Origin: Chitinophagaceae bacterium
GTDB lineage: Bacteria > Bacteroidota > Bacteroidia > Chitinophagales > Chitinophagaceae
Length of the DNA: 6,301 nucleotides
Assembly: GCA_025455205.1 (NCBI GenBank)
Contig: JALOMZ010000118.1
Location: 1-6,301, forward strand
Reading direction: 5' to 3'
This document shows positions 1 to 6,301 of the stretch, piece by piece. The translations under genes and the position numbers were made by a program. Below the pieces are notes generated by a model. That model was given only the letters and a program-made list of their open reading frames with translations. It had not been told where the DNA came from and made no database searches. Within the stretch, counting starts at the first letter, position 1. The number at the start of each line of letters is the position of its first letter.

Positions 1-671
1 AGTTGCAGCCCGGATGCCTGCAGCTTGTCGAGCCCGGCTTGCACGGCCAGGTTCACGGAACGGGCGCCCAGGCTGCCCCCCACCACCAGTACGGTGAGTT
101 GTTCTGTACGGAGGCCAAAGGAAGCAAGCGCTGCCTCTCGGCTCACCGCCATGCCGGCAATCTCCTTGCGTACAGGGTTGCCGCTCACAACGATCTTGTT
201 TGCAGGAAAGAATCGTTCCATGCCTTCGGCTGCCACAAAAACCCGGGTGGCCTGCTTGCCCAGCAGGATATTGCTCTTGCCGGCAAAGGCGTTGCTTTCG
301 TGCAGGAAGGTGGGAATGCCCCTGGCCTGCGCCAGGCGCAACACGGGGTAACTGCTGTATCCGCCCACCCCAAAGGCGGCCTGCGGACGGAAGGCATTGA
401 AAATGCTGCGCACCTGCATGAAACTCTGTACCAGCTTAAATGGCAGGGAGATATTCTTCCACCAGTGCGAGCGGTTGAAGCCGGCAATATCCAGCCCTTC
501 AATGCGGTAACCGGCCTGCGGCACCTTTTCCATCTCCATCTTCCCTTTGGCACCCACAAAGAGGATCTCGGCACGGGGCTCCAGGCTGCGGATGGCATTG
601 GCCACGGCTACGGCCGGGAAGATATGACCACCCGTACCGCCTCCGGCTATTATGATGCGTATATGGCTCAT
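1..671 (-). CDS. murG: MurG, UDP-GlcNAc--lipid I GlcNAc transferase (N-terminal part, cut by window edge)
   Basis: Membrane-associated GT-B glycosyltransferase that moves GlcNAc from UDP-GlcNAc onto lipid I at the inner face of the cytoplasmic membrane, giving lipid II. The first 223 residues are in the window; family members are about 355-370 aa, so roughly the last 140 residues, including most of the UDP-GlcNAc-binding C-terminal domain, lie beyond the left edge. Visible motifs are the first glycine loop GGGTGGHIFPA (residues 10-20, with the conserved His16), the second loop GVGGYSSYP (101-109), the acceptor-side motif HESNAFAGKSN (124-134, matching HEQNAIAG in E. coli), SGNPVR (163-168), and the third loop VVGGSLGARSVN (196-207), which opens the C-terminal domain. 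The ATG at 671 overlaps the ftsW stop as ATGA and follows AGGAGG at 7 nt, so the start is secure. No frameshift is seen; truncation is only the window edge. Confidence 0.97.
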   Translation of the reverse strand, partial: MSHIRIIIAGGGTGGHIFPAVAVANAIRSLEPRAEILFVGAKGKMEMEKVPQAGYRIEGLDIAGFNRSHWWKNISLPFKLVQSFMQVRSIFNAFRPQAAFGVGGYSSYPVLRLAQARGIPTFLHESNAFAGKSNILLGKQATRVFVAAEGMERFFPANKIVVSGNPVRKEIAGMAVSREAALASFGLRTEQLTVLVVGGSLGARSVNLAVQAGLDKLQASGLQ

Positions 672-1972
672 GCAGGCACCTCCTCTTGTTTTTCGGCAAC
701 CACCGGAACCGTTTCCATAGGCTTGCCTTCCGCCTCTTCAATATTGCGCGCCACGCTCAGCAGGATACCGATACTAAAGCAGGTGAAGAGGAAGGAGGTA
801 CCGCCCATGCTCACCAGGGGCAGGGTAACACCTGTCACCGGCAGCAGGCTCACATTCACAGCCATATTGCTGATAGCCTGAATGGCGCCCGTAATGCCCA
901 CGGCCAGCGCCAGGAAACTGCCGAAGGCAAAGGGACAGCGCTTCACCAAGCGGATGCACCGGAACAACAGCGCCATGTACAGGCTCACAATCAGGAAAGC
1001 CCCCAGGAACCCGTATTCCTCTATGATAATGGCATAAATGAAATCGCTGTAAGGATGCGGCAGGAAATTGCGCTGCTCGCTGTTGCCCGGCCCAAGCCCT
1101 ATCCATCCGCCTTTGGCAATGGCCACCTTGGCCTGCTGCACCTGGTAGGGTACCGCATCTCCTTCGGCATAGATGAAGTCCTGTATCCGGCTGATCCAGG
1201 TGCCCACCCGGCCGGTCTTGCGCATGGTTTGTACCATACCGTCGGCTGCCAGGTCTTTTTGCCTGGCCACCGGATCATAGTTGATGATGGCCACGGCCAC
1301 CAGGATAACAATGGGTATGCAGGCCACACCAATGGTAACCAGTATGTGGCGCAGGGATGCGCGCCCCATGAACATCACCAGCAGCGCCGTGGCCCCGGTG
1401 AGCAGGCAGGTGCTCAGGTTGGCCGGCGCAATCAGCAGGCAGGTAAGACCTATGGGCAGCAGCAACGGAAGGAATCCCTTGCGGAAATCGGTGATTACAT
1501 GCTGCTTGCGGCTCAGCTGCCGGGCCAGGTACATAAACAAGGCCAGGCGGGCAAAATCGGAGGTCTGAAAGGTGAGGTTGATCAGCGGCAGCTTGATCCA
1601 GCGGTTAGCCTCGTTGAGATTGGCGCCAAACAACAGGGTATACAGCAGCAGCGGAATGGACAACAGGTACAGCCAGAGTGCCAGGCGGCTGAACCACCGG
1701 TAGTCCACCAGGTGCGTGAAGTAGATGATGCCCACGCCAATCACAATAAAGGTGGTCTGCCGGAACAGGTAGTATTCCGTATTGCCCTTATTCTGCTTAT
1801 AGGCCAGCGAGCCCGTGGAGCTGTACACTGCCAGCAGGCTGATCACCACCAGCACGGCCACAATACTCCAGATGACCCGGTCGCCGCGGGTCTTGCCGGT
1901 AAGGGTCATGAAATTGCCCTCCACCGACTCGCTGAGGTTGAACTCGTTTAATATGTTCTGCCAGGCTCCCAT
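668..1972 (-). CDS. ftsW: FtsW, SEDS-family septal peptidoglycan glycosyltransferase
   Basis: Polytopic membrane protein that polymerises lipid II into glycan strands at the division septum, working with the FtsI-type transpeptidase encoded upstream. The 434 aa product has about ten hydrophobic segments, the first near residues 33-50. SEDS landmarks are ANRWIKLP (122-129), QTSDFARLALFMYLA (136-150), the region around ANLST (184-188), GWIGLGPGNSEQRNFLP (289-305), SDFIYAIIIEEYG (309-321) with Asp310 matching the catalytic Asp297 of E. coli FtsW, and the C-terminal LPLVSMGGTS (384-393). The tail (411-434) is acidic and cytoplasmic. FtsW rather than RodA is chosen from its place between murD and murG. 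The ATG at 1972 directly follows the murD stop (TAAATG) without an SD; an in-frame ATG at 1909 (Met22) has GGAGG 8 nt upstream and would give 413 aa starting just before the conserved GDRVIW segment. The longer form is given because residues 1-21 use codons like the rest. Confidence 0.96.
   Translation of the reverse strand: MGAWQNILNEFNLSESVEGNFMTLTGKTRGDRVIWSIVAVLVVISLLAVYSSTGSLAYKQNKGNTEYYLFRQTTFIVIGVGIIYFTHLVDYRWFSRLALWLYLLSIPLLLYTLLFGANLNEANRWIKLPLINLTFQTSDFARLALFMYLARQLSRKQHVITDFRKGFLPLLLPIGLTCLLIAPANLSTCLLTGATALLVMFMGRASLRHILVTIGVACIPIVILVAVAIINYDPVARQKDLAADGMVQTMRKTGRVGTWISRIQDFIYAEGDAVPYQVQQAKVAIAKGGWIGLGPGNSEQRNFLPHPYSDFIYAIIIEEYGFLGAFLIVSLYMALLFRCIRLVKRCPFAFGSFLALAVGITGAIQAISNMAVNVSLLPVTGVTLPLVSMGGTSFLFTCFSIGILLSVARNIEEAEGKPMETVPVVAEKQEEVPA
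677..684 (-). promoter_or_regulatory. Strong Shine-Dalgarno site for murG, inside the end of ftsW
   Basis: The minus strand reads AGGAGGTG here, with 7 nt between AGGAGG and the murG ATG at 671. It is made by the codons for the last ftsW residues (EEVP), so the site lies wholly inside ftsW coding sequence. It is a near-perfect match to the anti-SD end of 16S rRNA and stands out because the murE, mraY and murD starts show no such motif. Together with the ATGA stop/start overlap it points to efficient initiation or coupling of murG to ftsW translation. Whether it functions is inference, since many Bacteroidota make little use of SD pairing. Confidence 0.6.
1917..1922 (-). promoter_or_regulatory. 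Possible ribosome binding site for an internal ftsW start
   Basis: The minus strand reads GGAGGG here; GGAGG is followed by 8 nt and then the in-frame ATG at 1909-1907 (Met22 of the long FtsW form). The upstream ATG at 1972 has no purine-rich SD. The site could therefore mark the true start of ftsW or a second one. Against this, SD motifs are weak predictors in Bacteroidota and GGAGG can arise by chance from the codons GTG GAG GGC. Confidence 0.35.
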
Positions 1973-3313
1973 TTACAGTTCGCGCACAGCTTCCTTGAAT
2001 TGTTTGCCACGGTCTTCATAATTCTTGAAAAGGTCGAAGCTGGCACAGGCAGGCGACAGCAATACCACATCCCCTTTCTCCGCCAGGCGGTATGCCTGCA
2101 TCACCGCCTCCTTGGCACTGGCCGCATCGGCAATCACCGGCACCTTGCCTTCAAAGGCCTCGTGGATCTTCTTGTTGTCAACGCCCAGGCAGATGATGGC
2201 CTTCACCTTTTCCGTAACCAGCTCCTCAATCACCGTGTAGTCATTGCCTTTATCTACACCGCCGAGGATCAATACCGTAGGCTTGGTCATGCTTTCCAGC
2301 GCATACCAGGTGCTGTTGATATTGGTGGCCTTGCTGTCGTTGATGTACTCCACCCCGCGGATGGTACCCACGGTTTCCATCCGGTGTTCGAGGCTTTCGA
2401 AAGTCTGGATGGCTTCCCTGATCTTGTCTTTCCGGATGTCAAGCACCGTAGCAGCTATCCCCGCAGCCATAGTATTGTATTGATTATGTTTCCCCTTTAA
2501 TGCGAAGTCATTTATACTCATGCGCATTTCTTGTTCCTTCACTTTGATGAGCATCTCCTCGTCTTTGATGTAAGCGCCCTGGCGAACTTCTTTTTTCATG
2601 GTAAATGGCAATAGGTTAGTTTGGTTACGGAATTGTATCAGGTTAGCGGTTGTCACTTCGTCGTCGTCACAGTAAATGAAATAGTCCGAGGATCGCTGGT
2701 TTTCTATGATCCTGAACTTGGCGTGTATATAGTTTTTGAATTCGTAATTGTAGCGGTCCAAATGGTCCTCGGTGATATTGGTGAGGATGGCGATATCGGG
2801 CCGGAAGGTTTGGATATCATCCAGCTGGAAGCTGCTGATCTCTGCTATGTACAGCGGGCGCGGATCAACCGCCACCTGCCGGGCCACGGAGAACCCAATG
2901 TTGCCCACCAGGGCACAGTCAACACCGGCGGTGCGGCAGATATGATAGAGCAGCGAGGTAGTGGTGGTTTTGCCGTTGCTGCCGGTAATGGCCACCATAC
3001 GGCTGTTGCCCATGTAGCGGTAGGCAAATTCCACTTCACTGATCACCGGTATGCCTTTGGCGCGGATGGCCTTCATCACCGGGGCCTTCTCGGGTATGCC
3101 GGGGCTCTTCACCACCTCATCGGCGGCCAGTATCCGCTCCATGTCATGCCCGCCCTGCTCATAAGGAATCCCCTGCGCCTCCAGCTCGGCCAGGAAGGGT
3201 TTGGCTATGGGGCTGCCATCGGACACAAACACCTCATAGCCCTTGCGTTTGGCCAAAATGGCTGCACCGGTACCGCTTTCGCCTGCTCCTAATATGATCA
3301 GCTTTTCTGCCAA
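1973..3313 (-). CDS. murD: MurD, UDP-N-acetylmuramoyl-L-alanine--D-glutamate ligase
   Basis: Cytoplasmic ATP-dependent Mur ligase that adds D-glutamate to UDP-MurNAc-L-Ala. At 446 aa it has normal family length (E. coli 438). The N-terminal UDP-binding Rossmann domain starts with LIILGAGESG (5-14) and has SPGIP (70-74). The central ATPase domain has the P-loop GSNGKTTT (111-118), AEISSFQLD (157-165), TNITEDHLDRY (178-188) and Lys199 in the place of the carbamylated lysine; GKHNQYN (274-280) follows near the join to the C-terminal domain. The C-terminal domain has NDSKATN (325-331) and LLSPACASFDLFKNYEDRG (418-436), the MurD signature. The start is TTG at 3313, 5 nt after the mraY stop: no ATG or GTG lies close upstream in frame, and the next internal Met is residue 58, after the Rossmann loop. 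No SD precedes it, so reinitiation after mraY is likely. The stop is immediately followed by the ftsW ATG. Confidence 0.97.
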   Translation of the reverse strand: MAEKLIILGAGESGTGAAILAKRKGYEVFVSDGSPIAKPFLAELEAQGIPYEQGGHDMERILAADEVVKSPGIPEKAPVMKAIRAKGIPVISEVEFAYRYMGNSRMVAITGSNGKTTTTSLLYHICRTAGVDCALVGNIGFSVARQVAVDPRPLYIAEISSFQLDDIQTFRPDIAILTNITEDHLDRYNYEFKNYIHAKFRIIENQRSSDYFIYCDDDEVTTANLIQFRNQTNLLPFTMKKEVRQGAYIKDEEMLIKVKEQEMRMSINDFALKGKHNQYNTMAAGIAATVLDIRKDKIREAIQTFESLEHRMETVGTIRGVEYINDSKATNINSTWYALESMTKPTVLILGGVDKGNDYTVIEELVTEKVKAIICLGVDNKKIHEAFEGKVPVIADAASAKEAVMQAYRLAEKGDVVLLSPACASFDLFKNYEDRGKQFKEAVREL

Positions 3314-3318
3314 GGGGA

Positions 3319-4614
3319 TCAGCGCATTTTGAGGGTGATTACGGAAAAGATGGCCAGTATGAGGGTGATGATCCAGAAACGCACGGCAATCTTGCTTTCA
3401 TGATAGCCCAGCTTCTGGTAGTGGTGATGCAGCGGGCTCATCAGGAAGATCCTTCTGCCCTCACCGTATTTCTTCTTGGTATACTTGAAATAGGATACCT
3501 GCATAATAACACTCAGGTTCTCCACCAGGAACACCCCGCAGAAAATGGGGATCAGCAGTTCTTTGCGCACGATGATCGCCAGCGAGGCAATGATGCCGCC
3601 CAGCGCTAGGCTCCCGGTATCGCCCATGAACACCTGGGCAGGAAAGGCATTGTACCAGAGGAAGCCCACACAGGCGCCAATGAAGGCCCCGATGAAAATG
3701 GACAGCTCACCCAGGTTAGGGATGTACATGATGTTGAGGTACTCGGCAAACCGGATATTACCGCTGGTATAGGCAAACAGGCCCAGCACCGCACCAATGA
3801 TGGCCGATACGCCGGTGGCAAGGCCATCCAGGCCATCGGTGATATTGGCCCCGTTAGACACCGCCGTGATGATAAATATGACGATGACGATGTATACGAT
3901 GTAGGTGAGGTCTTCCAGGCTGTCGGGCAACAGGCGGGCATAGTTGAATTCATGCCCCTTCACAAAAGGTATGGTGGTGATGGGCGTTTGCACTTTCACA
4001 AAGCGGTGTTCTTCCCCGTCGATCATTTTCACCGACTCTCCCACCAGGCGCTCCTTTGACTGCAGCACAATGGATTTGCGGGGCCCAACCACTTCGCGCT
4101 CCACCACCACACTGTTGTTGAAATAGAGGGTGGCGCCCACTATCAGGCCCAGGCCAACCTGCCCGGCCACTTTGAACTTGCCGGCCAGTCCGTCAGCATC
4201 TGCCTTCTTGTAGGGTATGCCTTTGGCTTTGGCAATGCGCTTGGCGCGCAGCTTCAGGTAGTCGTCTATAAATCCGATCAAACCGCACCAAACCGTTACC
4301 AGCAGCATCAGCAGAATGTAGATATTCTCAATGCGGGCAAAGAGCAGGGTGGGGATCAGGATGGCCAGCAGGATGATGAAACCACCCATGGTGGGGGTAT
4401 TGGCCTTGTCCACTTCGCCGGGCAGCCCCAGTTCGCGCACGGCTTCGCCGATCTGCAAACGTTGCAGCCTGCGGATAATGGCCTTACCGAAAACAGCCGA
4501 CACCACCAGCGACAGGATCACGGCCAACGCCACCCTGAAGGTGATGAACTGAAACAGGCCGGCGCCTGCCAGGTCAAATTCAGTTTTCAGCCAGTTGAAA
4601 ATGTAGTAAAGCAT
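3319..4614 (-). CDS. mraY: MraY, phospho-N-acetylmuramoyl-pentapeptide transferase
   Basis: Integral membrane enzyme that transfers phospho-MurNAc-pentapeptide from UDP to undecaprenyl phosphate, making lipid I. Its 431 aa is longer than E. coli MraY (360 aa). Conserved parts are NTPTMGGF (72-79), [10 protein letters not shown] (114-123, with Asp117/Asp118 in the Mg/catalytic site), [15 protein letters not shown] (254-268), [19 protein letters not shown] (322-340) and [11 protein letters not shown] (393-403, the MraY-specific HHH motif at 396-398), then a last membrane helix ending VITLKMR. Extra length sits in two loops: a Lys/Arg-rich stretch after the DDY motif (about 121-140, cytoplasmic by homology) and a charged segment of about 65 residues (169-235) between the helices matching TM4 and TM5, periplasmic in known MraY topology. 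The ATG at 4614 is preceded by an A-rich leader without SD. Gaps are 40 nt after murE and 5 nt before murD. Confidence 0.97.
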   Translation of the reverse strand: MLYYIFNWLKTEFDLAGAGLFQFITFRVALAVILSLVVSAVFGKAIIRRLQRLQIGEAVRELGLPGEVDKANTPTMGGFIILLAILIPTLLFARIENIYILLMLLVTVWCGLIGFIDDYLKLRAKRIAKAKGIPYKKADADGLAGKFKVAGQVGLGLIVGATLYFNNSVVVEREVVGPRKSIVLQSKERLVGESVKMIDGEEHRFVKVQTPITTIPFVKGHEFNYARLLPDSLEDLTYIVYIVIVIFIITAVSNGANITDGLDGLATGVSAIIGAVLGLFAYTSGNIRFAEYLNIMYIPNLGELSIFIGAFIGACVGFLWYNAFPAQVFMGDTGSLALGGIIASLAIIVRKELLIPIFCGVFLVENLSVIMQVSYFKYTKKKYGEGRRIFLMSPLHHHYQKLGYHESKIAVRFWIITLILAIFSVITLKMR

Positions 4615-4654
4615 GTTGGTTTTCGGTTATGTTGGTCGGTGCTTTTGTCTGGTC
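4615..4654 (-). other. murE-mraY intergenic spacer
   Basis: This 40 nt stretch is the largest gap in the window. On the minus strand it is A-rich near its 3' end (AACCGAAAACCAAC just before the mraY ATG), has no SD motif, no evident inverted repeat followed by a T run, and no clear Bacteroidota promoter (TAnnTTTG with an upstream TTTG). It most likely serves only as the mraY translation leader. In E. coli, murF lies between murE and mraY; here there is no remnant of it. Confidence 0.6.
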
Positions 4655-6121
4655 TTATTTATTCAGTGCGGCAAATTGTGTTTGCAGTTCTTCCTTATCA
4701 TCGAAATGGTGTTTCACGCCATTGATATCCTGGTATTTTTCATGGCCCTTTCCAGCCACCAGTATGATATCGCCCGGAGCAGACATCATCACGGCCGTTT
4801 TGATGGCCTCGCGCCGGTCTGCAATCACCAGGCATTTACGCTTGTGTTCGCTTTTCATGCCTTCCTGCATATCATTGAGAATGGCCTGGGGATCTTCGGT
4901 ACGCGGGTTGTCGCTGGTGAGGATGGCCCGGGTGCTGTACTCACAGGCTACAGCAGCCATCAGCGGGCGCTTCGTCTTGTCGCGGTCGCCGCCGCAGCCG
5001 ACCACGGTGATCACCTGTTCGTTACCCTTCTGCAGCTTTTTGATGGTGGCCAGCACATTCAGCAGGGCATCTGGGGTATGTGCATAGTCCACTATGCCAA
5101 TCACCTGTTCCCTGGCCGACACGCTATAGTCAAAGCGCCCCTCGGCACCGGTGAGGTTGCTGAGTACGGCAAGCACTTCCTGGGCGGGTTCACCCAGGCT
5201 CACGGCAGCACCATATACGGCAAGCAGGTTATAGGCATTGAATTCACCGATCATACGGAAATGCACTTCCATGCCATTGACGTCCATGATCAGGCCGGTG
5301 AGATTGTTCTCGATGATCTTGCCCTTGAAATCGGCTTCTGTGCGGAGTGCATACAGCTTACGTTGTGCGCGCGTGTTCTGCAGCATGATGGTTCCGCGCT
5401 TGTCGTCGGCATTGCTGATGGCGAAGGCGGATGCAGGCAGGTGATCGAAGAAGGTCTTCTTCACCCGGATGTATTCATCAAAGGTCTTGTGGTAGTCGAG
5501 GTGGTCGTGGGTGATATTGCTGAACAGGGCGCCATCAAACTGCAGGCCGGTGATGCGGTGCTGATGGATGGCATGGCTGCTGCATTCCATGAACACGTGC
5601 GTGCAGCCCGCGTCGGCCATTTGCTTTATGAGCGCATTGAGGCTGATGGCATCGGGGGTGGTGAATGCCGAAGGCAGCACTTCAGCGCCAATCATATTCT
5701 TCACGGTGCTGATGAGGCCGCAGGTGTACCCCAGCCCGCTGAACAGCTGGTAGAGCAGTGTGGCGATGGTGGTTTTGCCATTGGTGCCGGTAACGCCCAC
5801 CAACTTCACACGGTGCGAAGGGTGACCATAGAAATCACAGGCCAGCAGGGCCAATGCTTCTGCGCTGTTATCCACCTGCAGATAGGTAACCCCTGGCTGC
5901 AGCGTGTCCGGCAGGCTGCTGCACAGGATGGCAATGGCGCCTTTGGCAATGGCAGCATCAATAAACTGGTGGCCATCCTGCTGCCAGCCCACGATGGCGG
6001 CAAACAGGAATCCCGGCTGTGCCTGGCGTGAGTCGATACACAGGCCGTGTATTTCACCACGGGTATCACCCTCCACGCGGAGGGCGCTTATCACCGGTAA
6101 TATGTCAGCTATTGCTTTCAA
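4655..6121 (-). CDS. murE: MurE, UDP-N-acetylmuramoyl-tripeptide synthetase (meso-diaminopimelate type)
   Basis: Cytoplasmic ATP-dependent Mur ligase that adds the third stem-peptide residue to UDP-MurNAc-L-Ala-D-Glu. The 488 aa product has normal length (E. coli 495). The N-terminal UDP-binding domain has DSRQAQPGFLFAA (30-42). The central ATPase domain has the P-loop TGTNGKTT (111-118), TTPDA (154-158), ECSSHA (179-184), SNITHDHLDYH (201-211) and Lys221 at the likely carbamylated position. The C-terminal domain has GRFD (328-331), DYAHTPDAL (345-353), GCGGDRDKTKRP (375-386), DNPRTEDP (404-411) and GKGHEKYQ (457-464). DNPR is the known signature for meso-diaminopimelate rather than lysine. 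The start is TTG at 6121: the same-frame ftsI stop lies 9 nt upstream with no ATG or GTG between, and later candidates (GTG at codon 16, ATG at 143) would remove conserved sequence. No SD is seen; initiation is probably coupled to ftsI termination. Confidence 0.97.
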   Translation of the reverse strand: MKAIADILPVISALRVEGDTRGEIHGLCIDSRQAQPGFLFAAIVGWQQDGHQFIDAAIAKGAIAILCSSLPDTLQPGVTYLQVDNSAEALALLACDFYGHPSHRVKLVGVTGTNGKTTIATLLYQLFSGLGYTCGLISTVKNMIGAEVLPSAFTTPDAISLNALIKQMADAGCTHVFMECSSHAIHQHRITGLQFDGALFSNITHDHLDYHKTFDEYIRVKKTFFDHLPASAFAISNADDKRGTIMLQNTRAQRKLYALRTEADFKGKIIENNLTGLIMDVNGMEVHFRMIGEFNAYNLLAVYGAAVSLGEPAQEVLAVLSNLTGAEGRFDYSVSAREQVIGIVDYAHTPDALLNVLATIKKLQKGNEQVITVVGCGGDRDKTKRPLMAAVACEYSTRAILTSDNPRTEDPQAILNDMQEGMKSEHKRKCLVIADRREAIKTAVMMSAPGDIILVAGKGHEKYQDINGVKHHFDDKEELQTQFAALNK

Positions 6122-6127
6122 TGTCTG

Positions 6128-6301
6128 TCAGTTCAGTTCAAGTTGTACGGTTTGTCCTTTGCGGATGGCCAGCCCGGCCGGAATGGATTGTGCCATCACC
6201 TTTCCTTTGCCCCGGGCCACCACCCGTAATCCCCTGTCCTCACAAATAGCCAATGCATCCTTCAGGCCAATGCCTTGCAGCGGTGGCATCTGCACCGGCA
6301 G
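6128..6301 (-). CDS. ftsI: Division transpeptidase (FtsI/PBP3-type), C-terminal PASTA domain only
   Basis: The last 57 codons of a gene that enters from the right edge, too short to stand out as a long reading frame. The residues read from MPPLQGIGLKDALAICEDRG through GKGKVMAQSIPAG to a final QTVQLELN and TGA. This is the PASTA pattern: a P-x-x-x-G-x-x-x-x-D-A helix start, then strands with V-x-x-Q-S-x-P-A-G and a closing strand. A PASTA domain at the extreme C-terminus, directly before murE, is typical of the FtsI-type class B penicillin-binding protein of Bacteroidota, a membrane-anchored, periplasmic enzyme that crosslinks septal peptidoglycan. The transpeptidase domain itself is outside the window, so the gene name rests on PASTA plus position. 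It ends 6 nt before the murE TTG and in the same frame as it. Confidence 0.82.
   Translation of the reverse strand: MPVQMPPLQGIGLKDALAICEDRGLRVVARGKGKVMAQSIPAGLAIRKGQTVQLELN

Noticed and set aside
686..1951. A 421-codon open frame on the plus strand opposite ftsW
   Set aside because: Also codon-aligned with the gene it opposes and rich in His, Gln and Gly, as expected from the complement of hydrophobic membrane-protein codons. FtsW is well supported in the same region.
2621..3292. A 223-codon plus-strand frame opposite murD, and a 292-codon one at 3-881 opposite murG and the end of ftsW
   Set aside because: Over murD and murG respectively these frames have the same codon-aligned shadow relationship; no domain, no RBS and no support beyond being open.
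4615..4700. Possible internal promoter before mraY (a TTTG followed by AT-rich AATAAATAAG)
   Set aside because: The TTTG has no matching TAnnTTTG element at suitable spacing, and the sequence is mostly the murE 3' end. Not enough to call.
4613..6031. A 472-codon open frame on the plus strand opposite murE
   Set aside because: It is codon-aligned with murE, so it stays open wherever murE avoids TTA, CTA and TCA codons, which are uncommon in this GC-rich third-position usage. The translation is low-complexity His/Gly/Gln-rich with no recognisable domain.
1973..6121. Similar P-loop and DHLD segments in murD and murE, as if duplicated
   Set aside because: This is the ancient shared Mur ligase fold, not a recent repeat; the nucleotide sequences and C-terminal signatures differ.
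1..6301. Search for mobile elements, CRISPR arrays, tRNAs, terminators or a hidden accessory system
   Set aside because: All but about 51 nt is covered by core dcw genes on one strand with even codon use. No direct or inverted repeat arrays, T-run hairpins or compositional islands were seen by eye.

Overview
The window is a continuous, tightly packed stretch of a dcw (division and cell wall) cluster, all on the minus strand, so it is transcribed from right to left. In transcription order it holds the 3' end of a PASTA-containing penicillin-binding protein (ftsI position), then murE, mraY, murD and ftsW complete, and the 5' two thirds of murG, which runs off the left edge. Both end genes are cut by the window edge, not visibly broken.

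The organism is most likely a Bacteroidota member, probably Chitinophagaceae (Chitinophaga/Niastella-like). The reasons are: the order ftsI-murE-mraY-murD-ftsW-murG with no murF; a C-terminal PASTA domain on the division transpeptidase; a long MraY of about 430 residues; a FtsW with Bacteroidota-style variants (QTSDFARLALF, ANLST); and mostly no Shine-Dalgarno sequence before the starts. Base composition looks moderately GC-rich and uniform. This assignment is an inference from protein features, not a database match.

Layout: ftsI end 6128-6301; 6 nt gap; murE 4655-6121 (TTG start); 40 nt gap; mraY 3319-4614 (ATG); 5 nt gap; murD 1973-3313 (TTG start); no gap; ftsW 668-1972 (ATG, with a second possible start at 1909); 4 nt ATGA overlap; murG 1-671 (ATG). 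No intergenic space exceeds 40 nt, and I see no terminator, tRNA, repeat array, mobile element or convincing internal promoter. This looks like one operon with translational coupling at most junctions.

The genes cover consecutive steps of peptidoglycan synthesis. MurD adds D-Glu and MurE adds the third residue (meso-diaminopimelate, from its DNPR motif) to the UDP-MurNAc peptide. MraY moves the phospho-MurNAc-pentapeptide to undecaprenyl phosphate to give lipid I, and MurG adds GlcNAc to give lipid II. FtsW polymerises lipid II at the septum and the FtsI-type PBP crosslinks it. MurF, needed between MurE and MraY, is not encoded here.

I found no sign of an undescribed system. The points worth a second look are the two constrained TTG starts, a strong Shine-Dalgarno sequence embedded in ftsW codons ahead of murG, the ambiguous ftsW start, and the extra loops in MraY.
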